64,000 bases of DNA from Pseudobdellovibrionaceae bacterium (GTDB taxonomy: Bacteria; Bdellovibrionota; Bdellovibrionia; Bdellovibrionales; Bdellovibrionaceae), in NCBI GenBank assembly GCA_013359135.1, contig JABWCN010000019.1:1-64000 (forward strand), in the 5' to 3' direction. The notes below the pieces were generated by a model, which was not told where the DNA came from, searched no databases, and saw nothing but the letters and a program-made list of their open reading frames with translations. Of this stretch, positions 37,353 to 46,146 are shown in pieces (the stretch's first letter is position 1; each line of letters opens with the position of its first letter). Position numbers and translations under genes: made by a program.

Positions 37353-38021
37353 CTAGAACGAAACTCCTCTGGTTCTATCATTAAAACTCTGCAGAGAAAA
37401 TAATTGGTATTTTACATTTAAGGTTTTCACTTGATGATCCAAAGTAGATTGTAAATGCTTTGTAAAAAGCTCTTTCCCACTTTCTTTTTGAAAACCAATT
37501 ATTCCCCAAGCCTCAAAACCAGATAGTAACTCCACAGGTTTTTCACACAATTGAATTTGATTTCCGTTATTTTGTCCTTTAATGAAACCCCATGATTGTC
37601 CTGAAGAGGGAAAGGTAAAGTAGACAACCTCTGGATTTTTCTTCCTAACTTCATTGAGGCTATCAATCAAAGCGTTTACCGGCGTCCAATCAGTATCAGG
37701 TAATATTAACCAATTAAAATCTCCCCACATTTCTTGACTTTTCAAAACTGTTTCTGGCCATTCCTGAGTAGGTCCTGTTAATTGAATAGAAATTTTTTGA
37801 GGATAACTTAGAGCTCTTTTTTCTAACCAAGAAAGCAAAATTTTCTTTTCAGGTCTTGTGATGACAACCACATCGGCCTGTAACTTCGTAGCCTGTCCCA
37901 AGGAAAATTCGATAAACTCGATCCCTGTTTGAGGATTTATTAAAATCTCCTTCGCCTCTGGAAACCCCATTCTAGATGCAAAACCAGCAGCAGGAAGAAT
38001 CACTTTAACTGCCTTTTTCAT
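37353..38021 (-). CDS. Nucleotidyltransferase (sugar-nucleotide type)
   Basis: 222 residues starting KVILPAAGFASRMGFPEAKE, the nucleotide-binding loop of GlmU/RmlA-type nucleotidyltransferases, though the usual G-x-G-T-R-M is altered to AAGFASRMG. WLILPDTDWTP provides the metal-binding Asp. The chain is shorter than RmlA. It may make a sugar nucleotide for the adjacent glycosyltransferase; the two start codons are divergent, 49 bp apart. Substrate unknown. Confidence 0.8.
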   Translation of the reverse strand: MKKAVKVILPAAGFASRMGFPEAKEILINPQTGIEFIEFSLGQATKLQADVVVITRPEKKILLSWLEKRALSYPQKISIQLTGPTQEWPETVLKSQEMWGDFNWLILPDTDWTPVNALIDSLNEVRKKNPEVVYFTFPSSGQSWGFIKGQNNGNQIQLCEKPVELLSGFEAWGIIGFQKESGKELFTKHLQSTLDHQVKTLNVKYQLFSLQSFNDRTRGVSF

Positions 38022-38070
38022 TATTTTTTTCTTTCCCTCTTGTTATTTCGGATATAGATTCTCTCATAAC

Positions 38071-38985
38071 ATGAACACGGAAACTTTCAAGCCAGGAATT
38101 GTTATCCTAAGCTACAATCATCTAGAGCACACACGTAACTGTCTAATATCAGTTAGGCAGCAACTTCCCGACGCCATGATATATCTCATTCATAATGGAA
38201 CTGATAAAAAACAAGTATCTCAGCTGAAGAATACTTTTGAAGAAAAACAACTTCAGCATTTAATTATGGAGAAAAACTTAGGATTTTCTGGTGGAGCTAA
38301 TTGGGGATTAAAGCAAGCATTTATTAATGAAAAGTGGGTTCTCTTTTTAACTAATGACACTTTATTTGAAGGTTTAAATTTATCTCAAGCTCCACCTCCT
38401 GGATTCTACGCACCCCAAATTCTGCTTAACAAAAGTCGGAAAATGGATTCTCTAGGGGGAGAATTTAATCCAAAAAATGGGAAACTCCAACATCTCAGAA
38501 CCAAGAGTTACCAACTTTCTCCTGGCTCTTATTTTTATGTCCCTGGCACTGCTTTTTTAATTGATAAAGAAACTTTTCTTAACTCAAAAGGATTTGATAT
38601 TCACCTTGGAACCTACTGGGAAGATGTAGACTACTCTTTAGAACTACAAAAAAAGAACATCACTGTAAGCACAATCCCTGAAATATTACTCAGCCATAAG
38701 GTAGGTAAAACTTGCCACAAAGATCCACACTACACTACCTACCTTTTTCATAGAAACCGTCTCGTTATCTCTTGGAAATACTGCAATTCTTTGTATCAAC
38801 GCTCTTTTCTGATACTTGTTATATTCATTGATTTTGCCAAGCGCTTCTGGCGAGACGTTATCAAAAATCAAAAATGGTCGTCTTTGTCACTCTATATTCA
38901 AGCGCTTTTTGAGGGAGCTAAAATGATAGTAAGAAACACTCAGCATCCACAGAACATGAGCCAAGGTCAAATGAATCAACTTTAA
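38071..38985 (+). CDS. Family 2 glycosyltransferase
   Basis: 304 residues with the GT-A fold of rhamnosyl-type family 2 enzymes: GIVILSYNHLEHTRNCL at the start, NLGFSGGANWGLKQA, a metal-site-like LFLTNDTLFEG, and the acceptor-side GTYWEDVDYSLELQKK, with a C-terminal membrane-associating helix (SFLILVIFIDFAKRFW). The last 99 bp run antisense over the 3' end of ctaA, so its final ~32 residues are encoded opposite the conserved end of heme A synthase. Role in cell-envelope polysaccharide is likely; the nucleotidyltransferase next door may supply its donor. Confidence 0.85.
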   Translation: MNTETFKPGIVILSYNHLEHTRNCLISVRQQLPDAMIYLIHNGTDKKQVSQLKNTFEEKQLQHLIMEKNLGFSGGANWGLKQAFINEKWVLFLTNDTLFEGLNLSQAPPPGFYAPQILLNKSRKMDSLGGEFNPKNGKLQHLRTKSYQLSPGSYFYVPGTAFLIDKETFLNSKGFDIHLGTYWEDVDYSLELQKKNITVSTIPEILLSHKVGKTCHKDPHYTTYLFHRNRLVISWKYCNSLYQRSFLILVIFIDFAKRFWRDVIKNQKWSSLSLYIQALFEGAKMIVRNTQHPQNMSQGQMNQL

Positions 38986-39906
38986 ACTCGTAGGTGACAA
39001 ACTTAACAAGGTGATAATACCAATAAGAACTGCCAGGAAAACAGAAAAAGCCATCGCCTTAGCCAACCTTCCAACTATCTGCTCTAGATTTTGATATTTA
39101 ATAAGACCTTGAGAATCTCCAACAGAATCCTTCCACTCCGAATACTTATTAGCAAAATAATAAATCATATAAATCCCAAAACTCACAGCAAGTATGGGAT
39201 GAGTAATTCTAATTTTTAAAATAGAATGAGAGTCCGTTGCGAAATCTTTAGCAAAGCCTTCTAAAAGACTCACAGAGGGAAATAAAGTGGTAGATAATGC
39301 GGCCCAAGCTCCCGTCATTGCTAGAATTAAAATCATTAATAGATACCTATTGTTTTGTAACCGTTGAGTTTTTTTATTGGCACTCATCACACTTAATTCA
39401 GGAAACCACTTATATTCAAGCGCAGCACAAAGCAACCTAACTGTAAAACCTACTAACAAAAAGCTGTTTAACTGATGTAACGACATAACTATGACTCTCC
39501 ATAAAGAATCATTCAGATTAACTAATTTAAAAAGTACTAGTTTAGCTCCCAGTAAAGCTTCTGTAATCATAAAAATCAAAACCCAGAAAGACCAGCGCTT
39601 AATCTGAAACAAGGAGTTAAAAGTTTGCTTCTTGATCCAAAAGAATAAAGCCAAAACAAGAATCCCATAAAGACCACTCGTAAAACGATGACTGTACTCA
39701 ACCCATGTTTTTTTCAACTCAGAGTCTGGAATCAATTGTCCCTGGCAAAGTGGCCAAGTATCACCACAACCATCTCCTGAATGTGAAATCCTAACCCAAG
39801 CCCCCCATAATATCACAAGCAGAGTATAGAATACCAAAGCTAAACTGATTTTCCACAAAGACTCAATAAAGCAGTCTATTGATTTCTGATTCAAGTTTTT
39901 TTTCAT
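38887..39906 (-). CDS. ctaA: Heme A synthase (CtaA/Cox15 family)
   Basis: 339 residues, about eight membrane helices. Signatures: WGAWVRISHSGDGCGDTWPLCQ with the Cys pair and first heme-ligand region, EYSHRFTSGLYG, SLHQLNSFLL and, near the end, LIHLTLAHVLWML. It converts heme O to heme A for aa3-type cytochrome oxidases. That fits a chain in which complex III (actABC here) reduces an aa3 oxidase. No ctaB or oxidase genes are in the window. The end of the gene is overlapped antisense by the glycosyltransferase gene. Confidence 0.92.
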   Translation of the reverse strand: MKKNLNQKSIDCFIESLWKISLALVFYTLLVILWGAWVRISHSGDGCGDTWPLCQGQLIPDSELKKTWVEYSHRFTSGLYGILVLALFFWIKKQTFNSLFQIKRWSFWVLIFMITEALLGAKLVLFKLVNLNDSLWRVIVMSLHQLNSFLLVGFTVRLLCAALEYKWFPELSVMSANKKTQRLQNNRYLLMILILAMTGAWAALSTTLFPSVSLLEGFAKDFATDSHSILKIRITHPILAVSFGIYMIYYFANKYSEWKDSVGDSQGLIKYQNLEQIVGRLAKAMAFSVFLAVLIGIITLLSLSPTSLKLIHLTLAHVLWMLSVSYYHFSSLKKRLNIE

Positions 39907-39959
39907 TGTAGCCCCTCAATAAAAGAGCTTGTAGCACAGATAAAAGGAAAAACAAGATC

Positions 39960-40577
39960 TTATGAAAGGACTTCGTTAGACTCTACTAAACGATAGAGTA
40001 ATTCTATTTTTTTATTAATATCATCTAGCTCTAACACCATTTGTTGAAAATCATAATCTTTTACTAGATAAGCTGTGAATGCAGAAATAATAGCTTCAGG
40101 TCCATCCAAATTCTTGATAAACATTTCGGTTTGCATGGGGTTACCAAAATACTTTCCAAGCCAAGTCACAAGCATTTTGTTTAATACCTTAATCTTAGGT
40201 AATAACTTAGGATCAGGTAATTGATTTTCTAGTAGTTCTTTTGCGTCACATACATAATAGGGTGTCATTGTGTCCAATACCTTACCTATCCTTGCTTTAC
40301 CAACGCCAACTAAAAACACCAACAAAAACCCATTTGCTCTTTCCTCTACAATTTGCACCCTGCCATAACCAACAACTGGATTAACAAATGAAAGTGATTC
40401 ACCTGGAGAGACAGGTACTATTTCTGCTGGACTTTCCACATGACCAATGGCTACAAACTGATCCTTTTCCACTGCATCTTTGACCATTTTTATATAACGT
40501 GGCTCAAAAATATTCAGAGGCTTTGTGGTTTTAGGAAAAAGGGTCACATTGACCAACGGAAAAACGAACAACTCCAT
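39960..40577 (-). CDS. Stand-alone Lon N-terminal (substrate-binding) domain protein
   Basis: 205 residues matching the LON substrate-binding domain: ELFVFPLVNVTLFPKTTKPLNIFEPRYIKM at the start, GYGRVQIVEERANGFLLVF in the middle, and a helical C-terminal half. No ATPase or protease part is present. Stand-alone copies are common; their function is not settled. It ends 5 bp... in fact it starts 4 bp after the Nudix gene stop, so the two are likely one operon. Confidence 0.87.
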   Translation of the reverse strand: MELFVFPLVNVTLFPKTTKPLNIFEPRYIKMVKDAVEKDQFVAIGHVESPAEIVPVSPGESLSFVNPVVGYGRVQIVEERANGFLLVFLVGVGKARIGKVLDTMTPYYVCDAKELLENQLPDPKLLPKIKVLNKMLVTWLGKYFGNPMQTEMFIKNLDGPEAIISAFTAYLVKDYDFQQMVLELDDINKKIELLYRLVESNEVLS

Positions 40578-40581
40578 TATC

Positions 40582-40992
40582 TCATTCTACATTTGTTAGC
40601 TTATTAAGCAAATTTTTATTCAAGAAATTTAGGTTTCCTTGACTTACTTTTACATACTGTAAATCGTTAATATCAAACCAGCGAAAACTTTGGTGTTCTG
40701 TGGTCTGAATGTCCTGTCCCTCATAATAGCTCTGAAAAAAATGTATGACATAAGTCTTATTTTGCAAATCCACCAATTCCACCCCTAGCTCTTGGTCTAT
40801 AGACACCTCGATACAAAGCTCTTCTTTTATCTCTCTTTTTAGAGCCTGTTCCAAAGATTCACTTTCTTCTTGCTTCCCACCTGGAAACTCCCACTCACCG
40901 CCTTTTGAGGTTGGTCTCTGCGCTAGAAGAATTTGCTTTTTTTCGTTCCACATTACCAAAGCAGCAACATTTATTAGCTTTCTATTTTCCAT
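40582..40992 (-). CDS. MutT-like Nudix hydrolase
   Basis: 136 residues with a complete Nudix box at about 39-61 (GKQEESESLEQALKREIKEE fits Gx5Ex7REUxEE). WEFPGGK directly before it and the overall length match MutT-type 8-oxo-dGTP pyrophosphatases, which clean the nucleotide pool. Substrate is inferred from the family. It lies four bases upstream of the Lon-domain gene on the minus strand and is divergent from the DUF1275 gene. Confidence 0.88.
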   Translation of the reverse strand: MENRKLINVAALVMWNEKKQILLAQRPTSKGGEWEFPGGKQEESESLEQALKREIKEELCIEVSIDQELGVELVDLQNKTYVIHFFQSYYEGQDIQTTEHQSFRWFDINDLQYVKVSQGNLNFLNKNLLNKLTNVE

Positions 40993-41047
40993 GCTTTTAT
41001 CTTTTTAACTGTATTTTTACCAAAATCAATTCTAAACTATCTCTAAT

Positions 41048-41779
41048 ATGTTTACGCATATTCTAAATGAAACCAGCTATTCACCTAAGAAATTTTTAAT
41101 TTGGACTTCTTTTGCTTTTCAAGCTGGTTGTGTCAACGTCGGCGGTTTTTTAGCTTGTCATCGCTTTGTGACTCACACAACAGGTTTTGCCACTTTTTTT
41201 GGTTCCGAAATGGCTAAAGGAAGTGTCTCTATGGCTTTAGGATACCTTTCGGTTCCATTATTTTTTTTAGCAGGAGCTATGTTTTCTGCTTTCTTTACTG
41301 ATAGGCGCAGCTTGCATAACCACAAGCCCAACTTCTTGATTGTATTTGCCGTCATGTGGGTTTGCTTTTTAACAGTTATTATTTTATCTGAGTTTCAATT
41401 TTTTGGAGTCTTTGGTGAGGAAATTTCTCTCTCTAAAGATTATTTCCTAATTTCTCTACTAAGTCTTTCTTCTGGACTACAAAATGCCATGATTACATCT
41501 GTCTCTAAAACTGTAGTTCGCACGACTCACTTAACCGGATTAACAACAGACCTTGGTATTGGATTAATAAGAATTTTTTCATCACCCACCGAGTATCAAC
41601 GTCATCAAGAAATTCAAGCTATTCGTATGAGACTTGGAATTATAATTGGATTTATTCTTGGGAGTTGGCTTGGGGCCAGTGTTTTTTACAAGTATGACTA
41701 CAGAGGTTTTTTCATACCATTTCTAATAACTAGTTTATTCCTGTTTTTAAGTATTAAAAACAGACTTACTAAGGTCTAG
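41048..41779 (+). CDS. DUF1275/YoaK-family membrane protein
   Basis: 243 residues and six membrane helices. The family pattern is visible: FAFQAGCVNVGGFLACHRFVTHTTGF near the start and SSGLQNAMITSV ... RTTHLTGLTTDLGIGL in the second half. Function unknown for the family. The start ATG at 41048 lies 55 bp from the divergent Nudix start. No partner gene is suggested by context. Confidence 0.88.
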   Translation: MFTHILNETSYSPKKFLIWTSFAFQAGCVNVGGFLACHRFVTHTTGFATFFGSEMAKGSVSMALGYLSVPLFFLAGAMFSAFFTDRRSLHNHKPNFLIVFAVMWVCFLTVIILSEFQFFGVFGEEISLSKDYFLISLLSLSSGLQNAMITSVSKTVVRTTHLTGLTTDLGIGLIRIFSSPTEYQRHQEIQAIRMRLGIIIGFILGSWLGASVFYKYDYRGFFIPFLITSLFLFLSIKNRLTKV

Positions 41780-41840
41780 TTTTAACTGTCACCCACCCTA
41801 TTCACTTAATTTACTTCTCACTGTTGACGAAAAAAATAAT

Positions 41841-44480
41841 GTGATAAAATCAAAGTTTTCTTTCAAAGAAATTCCCAATGATTTGGGCCTAAATCTATTT
41901 ATCTCTTCTAGCTATTTTCTGTTAGCTTTATTTGGATTTTATCTTGCAACCCTAAACAAGTCAGCCTCTCCTATTTGGCTTGCTTCAGGACTTTCATTGG
42001 TCGCGTTGATACAATTTGGTCCAAGAATCTCGATTGGAATATACTTTGGGGCTTTTTTATCTAATTTCTATAACGGTAGTTCATTTTTACTTTCAAGTTT
42101 AATTTCTTCTGGCAATCTTGCAGAAGCTCTTGCTGCCTATGCACTTTACAGGTTTTTTAAAAGTAAGCCTAACTACTTCGGCGATCTAGCAAAGACTTTA
42201 GTTATCGTCACTCTTAGTCTAACACCTACACTCATTAGTGCTATCATCGGAATTTGCTCTCTCATGTACTTTGACCTTATCACTACAAGCACGCTCTCTG
42301 TGTTTATAACCTGGTGGATTGGTGATGCCATGGGTATCCTAATAATATTACCACTATACCTACATTTCATAGAGCCAACTGCATCTAGAAAAATGAATCC
42401 TGATATTTCTAATATTGTTACTAAATTCTGGCTTTATTGTATTTTTACTGTCACGTTCACAACTATTTTTTTCTTTCCAACTGACTCCGTCTACTCTATG
42501 TTTTTCTATCCTTTTTTACTATTAAGTATTTGGATTTGCGGAGAAAGAACTACCTATGTATTTGCTTTTCTAATTGCAATTATTGGTTCCATTCTTACTT
42601 CCTATCACCTTGGACCATTTGCTGAGGGAGAAACTAATAGTAATCTCATCAAGTTTCAATTTTTCATCACTAGCATCACACTCACAACACTAATACTCGA
42701 GTATCTATTTCGTATTAACGAGATCAAGTGGTCTTCTCTTGCTCTTATTGGAAGCTGGATTTTAACTGGATTTACCTTTTATGCTTTTAATTCTGCCTAT
42801 GACAAAGAAAAACACAAAGAATTTCTTAATCTGACTGAGAAAGCTCAACTCGAAGTTCAAAAAAAACTTGATCTCTACTTTAGCTTACTAGAAAGTGGTG
42901 TCGGGCTTTATGCGGCAAGTGATGATGTTTCTGTACAAGATTGGAAACAGTTTGTTACTACCCTGAACTTAAAAGACAAATATCCAGGACTTCACGGTCT
43001 TGGTGTTATCTTTGAGGTACCTGACTCGGAATTAAAATCTCATGCAGCGAAGTTCCATTTAAATATTAAAACTTTTAATGATGATCAGATCGTAGACCCC
43101 ACTGTCAATTGGAGCCAACAATCTCACTATATTATCACCTATGTAGAACCACTTGAGTTTAATAGAGCCGCTTTAGGTCTGGACATAGCAAGCGAAAAAA
43201 ATAGAAGAGAAGCTGCGAACCTAGCAAAAAAATTTAAATCACGAACTATGACTCGTGCTATTCACCTAGTTCAAGACAATCAGAATAGAAATGGTTTTCT
43301 TATTTTTTCACCATTTTTTAAAGATCAACAAACATCTGGTTTTATTTACGCTCCTGTAATCTTAGAACAGTTTTTAAACTCAGCCCTAATCAGTTACAAT
43401 GACAAATTAAACCTCTCTGTATACTCTGTAAAAACTCCTGAGGATGAAGAATCCCTAGCAAAAAAAACTTTACTCTATTCTTCTCAGAAAGAAAAGTTTC
43501 TGAAGTATAAAAAATCTAATACACTTCAATTAGCTGGAAACGATTTTATTTTTCAATGGTCTCAATCTAATTTAAACTCAAGTTCAAATTATTTTATTGA
43601 CTCCATAGTTAGTTTTTTTGGGTCCATCTTTAGTTTGTTTCTTGCCATTAGTTTAGCTAGTCTTAAAAACTTATCTCAAAAGGCCAACGAAATTGCAGAG
43701 CAAAAAACAACCCAACTAAAACAGACTCAGCTTCAACTCGTCAGCGCTGCACGTTTATCTTCTTTAGGTCTAATGGCAAGTGGTGTCGCCCATGAAATAA
43801 ACAATCCCCTAAGCATTATTTCAGGAAGATCTAGGCTAATCCTAAAAATTCTTGAAAAAGAGCCCTCTCCTGAAAACCTAGAAACTATTAAAAACTATGC
43901 GGACAATATTATTAACACAACGGAACGAGTAGTTAAGATAGTTAAAAGTATGCGCTCTCTGGCAAGAGACGGAGAAAAAGATGAAATGAAATCTGTTCCA
44001 CTAACAAATATAGTCAATGCAGTCCTGGATATTTGCAAAGAGAAACTTAAAAACTCTCATATCAGTATCACAATAGATCCGATTCCTGAAGTTTCTATCA
44101 CTTGCCGTGAAGTTCAAATAGGCCAAGTTCTGATTAATCTCATCAATAATGCTTACGACGCCATTGAAAAAAATCCTGAGAAATGGATTAAAATATCTTT
44201 CTCTCAATTTGACGCTCAGGTTTCAATCAAAGTAACTGACAGCGGTCACGGCATTGATAAAGAAATTGCCAATAAGTTAATGATCCCTTTCTTTACAACA
44301 AAAGATCCAGGGCGAGGTACAGGCCTAGGATTAAGTATTTCACGCTCCATTGTTGAAGATCACGAAGGAAAACTAGAGATTGATGGGCAAAACATTAACA
44401 CCTGTTTTATCATGACTTTACCCCAAATTCCTTCAAAAACTAAAAATGAAGTTCAGCAACATTTAGCAAAAGCCTCTTGA
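41841..44480 (+). CDS. MASE1-CHASE sensor histidine kinase (orphan)
   Basis: 879 residues from a GTG start. Order: an N-terminal MASE1-type eight-helix sensor (about 15-300; SASPIWLASGLSLVALIQFG, WWIGDAMGILIILPLYL), a CHASE extracellular domain (about 310-560; YPGLHGLGVIFEVPDSEL, HYIITYVEPLEFNRAALGLD), another helix near 590, a coiled coil, HisKA with His651 in VAHEINNPLSIIS, and an ATPase domain with NLINNAYDAI, DSGHGIDKE and GRGTGLGLSIS. The ligand is unknown; CHASE domains often sense small molecules. No response regulator is adjacent. The transmitter matches the kinase at 30414. Confidence 0.9.
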   Translation: MIKSKFSFKEIPNDLGLNLFISSSYFLLALFGFYLATLNKSASPIWLASGLSLVALIQFGPRISIGIYFGAFLSNFYNGSSFLLSSLISSGNLAEALAAYALYRFFKSKPNYFGDLAKTLVIVTLSLTPTLISAIIGICSLMYFDLITTSTLSVFITWWIGDAMGILIILPLYLHFIEPTASRKMNPDISNIVTKFWLYCIFTVTFTTIFFFPTDSVYSMFFYPFLLLSIWICGERTTYVFAFLIAIIGSILTSYHLGPFAEGETNSNLIKFQFFITSITLTTLILEYLFRINEIKWSSLALIGSWILTGFTFYAFNSAYDKEKHKEFLNLTEKAQLEVQKKLDLYFSLLESGVGLYAASDDVSVQDWKQFVTTLNLKDKYPGLHGLGVIFEVPDSELKSHAAKFHLNIKTFNDDQIVDPTVNWSQQSHYIITYVEPLEFNRAALGLDIASEKNRREAANLAKKFKSRTMTRAIHLVQDNQNRNGFLIFSPFFKDQQTSGFIYAPVILEQFLNSALISYNDKLNLSVYSVKTPEDEESLAKKTLLYSSQKEKFLKYKKSNTLQLAGNDFIFQWSQSNLNSSSNYFIDSIVSFFGSIFSLFLAISLASLKNLSQKANEIAEQKTTQLKQTQLQLVSAARLSSLGLMASGVAHEINNPLSIISGRSRLILKILEKEPSPENLETIKNYADNIINTTERVVKIVKSMRSLARDGEKDEMKSVPLTNIVNAVLDICKEKLKNSHISITIDPIPEVSITCREVQIGQVLINLINNAYDAIEKNPEKWIKISFSQFDAQVSIKVTDSGHGIDKEIANKLMIPFFTTKDPGRGTGLGLSISRSIVEDHEGKLEIDGQNINTCFIMTLPQIPSKTKNEVQQHLAKAS

Positions 44481-44512
44481 TAAGGCTCTAATCATATAGC
44501 AAACTTATACTT

Positions 44513-44842
44513 ATGAGTCAGTCTATTATCCTTTTGTTTTTATCTAATATTTTTATGACCATCGCCTGGTACGGGCATCTTAAATTTCTAAAAGATACAA
44601 CGATGATAAATGTGATCCTAATAAGCTGGGGAATAGCTTTTTTTGAATATTGCTTGCAAGTTCCAGCGAACCGTATTGGAGCTACCCACTATACCCTTTC
44701 TCAATTAAAAATCATTCAAGAGGTAATAACTCTTGTTGTTTTTCTTGGTTTCTCTATCTTTATAATGAAGGAACCTCTAAAGCTAAACTATCTCTACGCA
44801 GGCATCTGTTTGTGCGGCTCAGTTTATTTTATTTTTAAATAA
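44513..44842 (+). CDS. DUF486/DMT-type small membrane protein
   Basis: 109 residues, four membrane helices, matching the DUF486 family (FMTIAWYGHLKFL, ISWGIAFFEYCLQVPANRIG, YTLSQLKIIQEVITLVVF). These look like half-size drug/metabolite transporters; substrate unknown. It starts 33 bp after the MASE1 kinase gene and may be co-transcribed. An overlapping +1 frame at 44650 is a shadow. Confidence 0.88.
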   Translation: MSQSIILLFLSNIFMTIAWYGHLKFLKDTTMINVILISWGIAFFEYCLQVPANRIGATHYTLSQLKIIQEVITLVVFLGFSIFIMKEPLKLNYLYAGICLCGSVYFIFK

Positions 44843-44865
44843 ATCTATTACCATTTAGCGACCTA

Positions 44866-45432
44866 TTATAAAGTCCTAACTTTAACTGTAGCAAATTGAA
44901 TAGAGTCAACCTCTTTAGAAAAAACCTTCATCACTTTCGTCGCTATGTCTTTGGGATTAAGTTTGAGGTCTTCTAAAGATAATGTCTTAACTGGAGTTCC
45001 CACATTGGAAACATTAACTGCAAAATGGATTTGTGTCGCCAAAACTCCTTGAGTCGCGATACTGATAGAAAGCTTTCTATCTTGAAAATACAAATCATCC
45101 CCTGAACGATAGAGCAAAATTTTCTTCTTAATCAAAGAGAGCTCTTGATTTACTATATCTTTGACGATGCTCGCAAATAATCTTTGTAAACACACGCCAC
45201 TAAAAATATTTTGATGAAAAACCTCAATAATAAAATGTAACATTTTGGAACCACGAATTGCACTTCCTGCCACAACATCTTCTAAATCTTTCATATTCTC
45301 AAAAGAAATGTCACATGGCCCTACCCATGAAACTATAGAATTTCCAGAAATTTTAAAATTTTCGTAAGCAAACAATGGCCTTAACTGAGTCCCATCGTAA
45401 GTTAAATTTTTACTAATCCATTTTGTTTTCAC
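44866..45432 (-). CDS. DUF366-family protein next to queC
   Basis: 188 residues. By recall this matches DUF366 (LTYDGTQLRPLFAYENF, SWVGPCDISFENMKDLEDV, MLHFIIEVFH, LYRSGDDLYFQDRKLSISIAT). The family has no established activity that I know of, but it has been noted near preQ0/queuosine genes, and here it follows queC by 9 bp on the same strand. A role in 7-deazaguanine metabolism is therefore reasonable inference. It is the last gene in the long minus-strand run. Confidence 0.75.
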   Translation of the reverse strand: MKTKWISKNLTYDGTQLRPLFAYENFKISGNSIVSWVGPCDISFENMKDLEDVVAGSAIRGSKMLHFIIEVFHQNIFSGVCLQRLFASIVKDIVNQELSLIKKKILLYRSGDDLYFQDRKLSISIATQGVLATQIHFAVNVSNVGTPVKTLSLEDLKLNPKDIATKVMKVFSKEVDSIQFATVKVRTL

Positions 45433-45441
45433 AATAATATC

Positions 45442-46146
45442 CTATTCTAAAAAATGAGTCCTCAAGTCTATGGAATTAACTAAAAGAGCTCTTTTCAGTC
45501 TTTTACAAGACTCACAAACACCACACCATTTAACTCCAGCAAAATAACACGACCATAATTGCTCAAAAGGAAATTTTTTTTGTTTCCCTATGGCAACGAT
45601 TTCACTTTTATTCTTATCTGTAGTGAAACACAACGTTTTCACTTGATTTGCGGTGGAATAAGCTAAACTCCTATCCATAGCCAATAAAAATTCTTCAGAG
45701 TTATCAGGAAAAGTAGCAGCCTCTTCTTTATTAAAGCCAGGAATAATAAACTGAGCGCCCACCGCCTCTGCAACTCCAGCAGCAATATTCAAAAAAATAC
45801 CATTGCGATTTGGCACCCATACCGATTTTGCAGTTTTAAATGATTGATTCAAATCGTCAATCTCTACACTGTTTGTTGGAATTTCACTATTTTCATCTAA
45901 CAAAGAAGATCCACCAAACGACTTCATCCACTTGACATCAATCACTTGATGGACAACATGAACATTCCCAGCAAGCCTCTTAGCGGCTTCTATCTCTCTC
46001 TGCGAAGCTCTTTGCCCATAATCAAAAGTTATCGCTTTAACAACACTAAGCTCCTCCTTGGCAAGAAACAAGTTCATTGAGGAGTCTAAACCTCCCGAAA
46101 GAATAACGACAGCTTTATCTGTTTTTTGATAGATTTTTGCACTCAT
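45442..46146 (-). CDS. queC: QueC, 7-cyano-7-deazaguanine (preQ0) synthase
   Basis: 234 residues with the PP-loop ATP pyrophosphatase motif SGGLDSS near the start, then FDYGQRASQREIEAA, VPNRNGIFLNIAAG and a zinc site near the end (a Cys in SCYFAGVKW followed by CGVCESC). It turns 7-carboxy-7-deazaguanine into preQ0 on the route to queuosine. Its start overlaps the recJ end by 32 bp, which implies coupling. With tgt and queA nearby, the window holds three pathway enzymes; queD, queE, queF and the epoxyqueuosine reductase are not visible. Confidence 0.92.
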   Translation of the reverse strand: MSAKIYQKTDKAVVILSGGLDSSMNLFLAKEELSVVKAITFDYGQRASQREIEAAKRLAGNVHVVHQVIDVKWMKSFGGSSLLDENSEIPTNSVEIDDLNQSFKTAKSVWVPNRNGIFLNIAAGVAEAVGAQFIIPGFNKEEAATFPDNSEEFLLAMDRSLAYSTANQVKTLCFTTDKNKSEIVAIGKQKKFPFEQLWSCYFAGVKWCGVCESCKRLKRALLVNSIDLRTHFLE

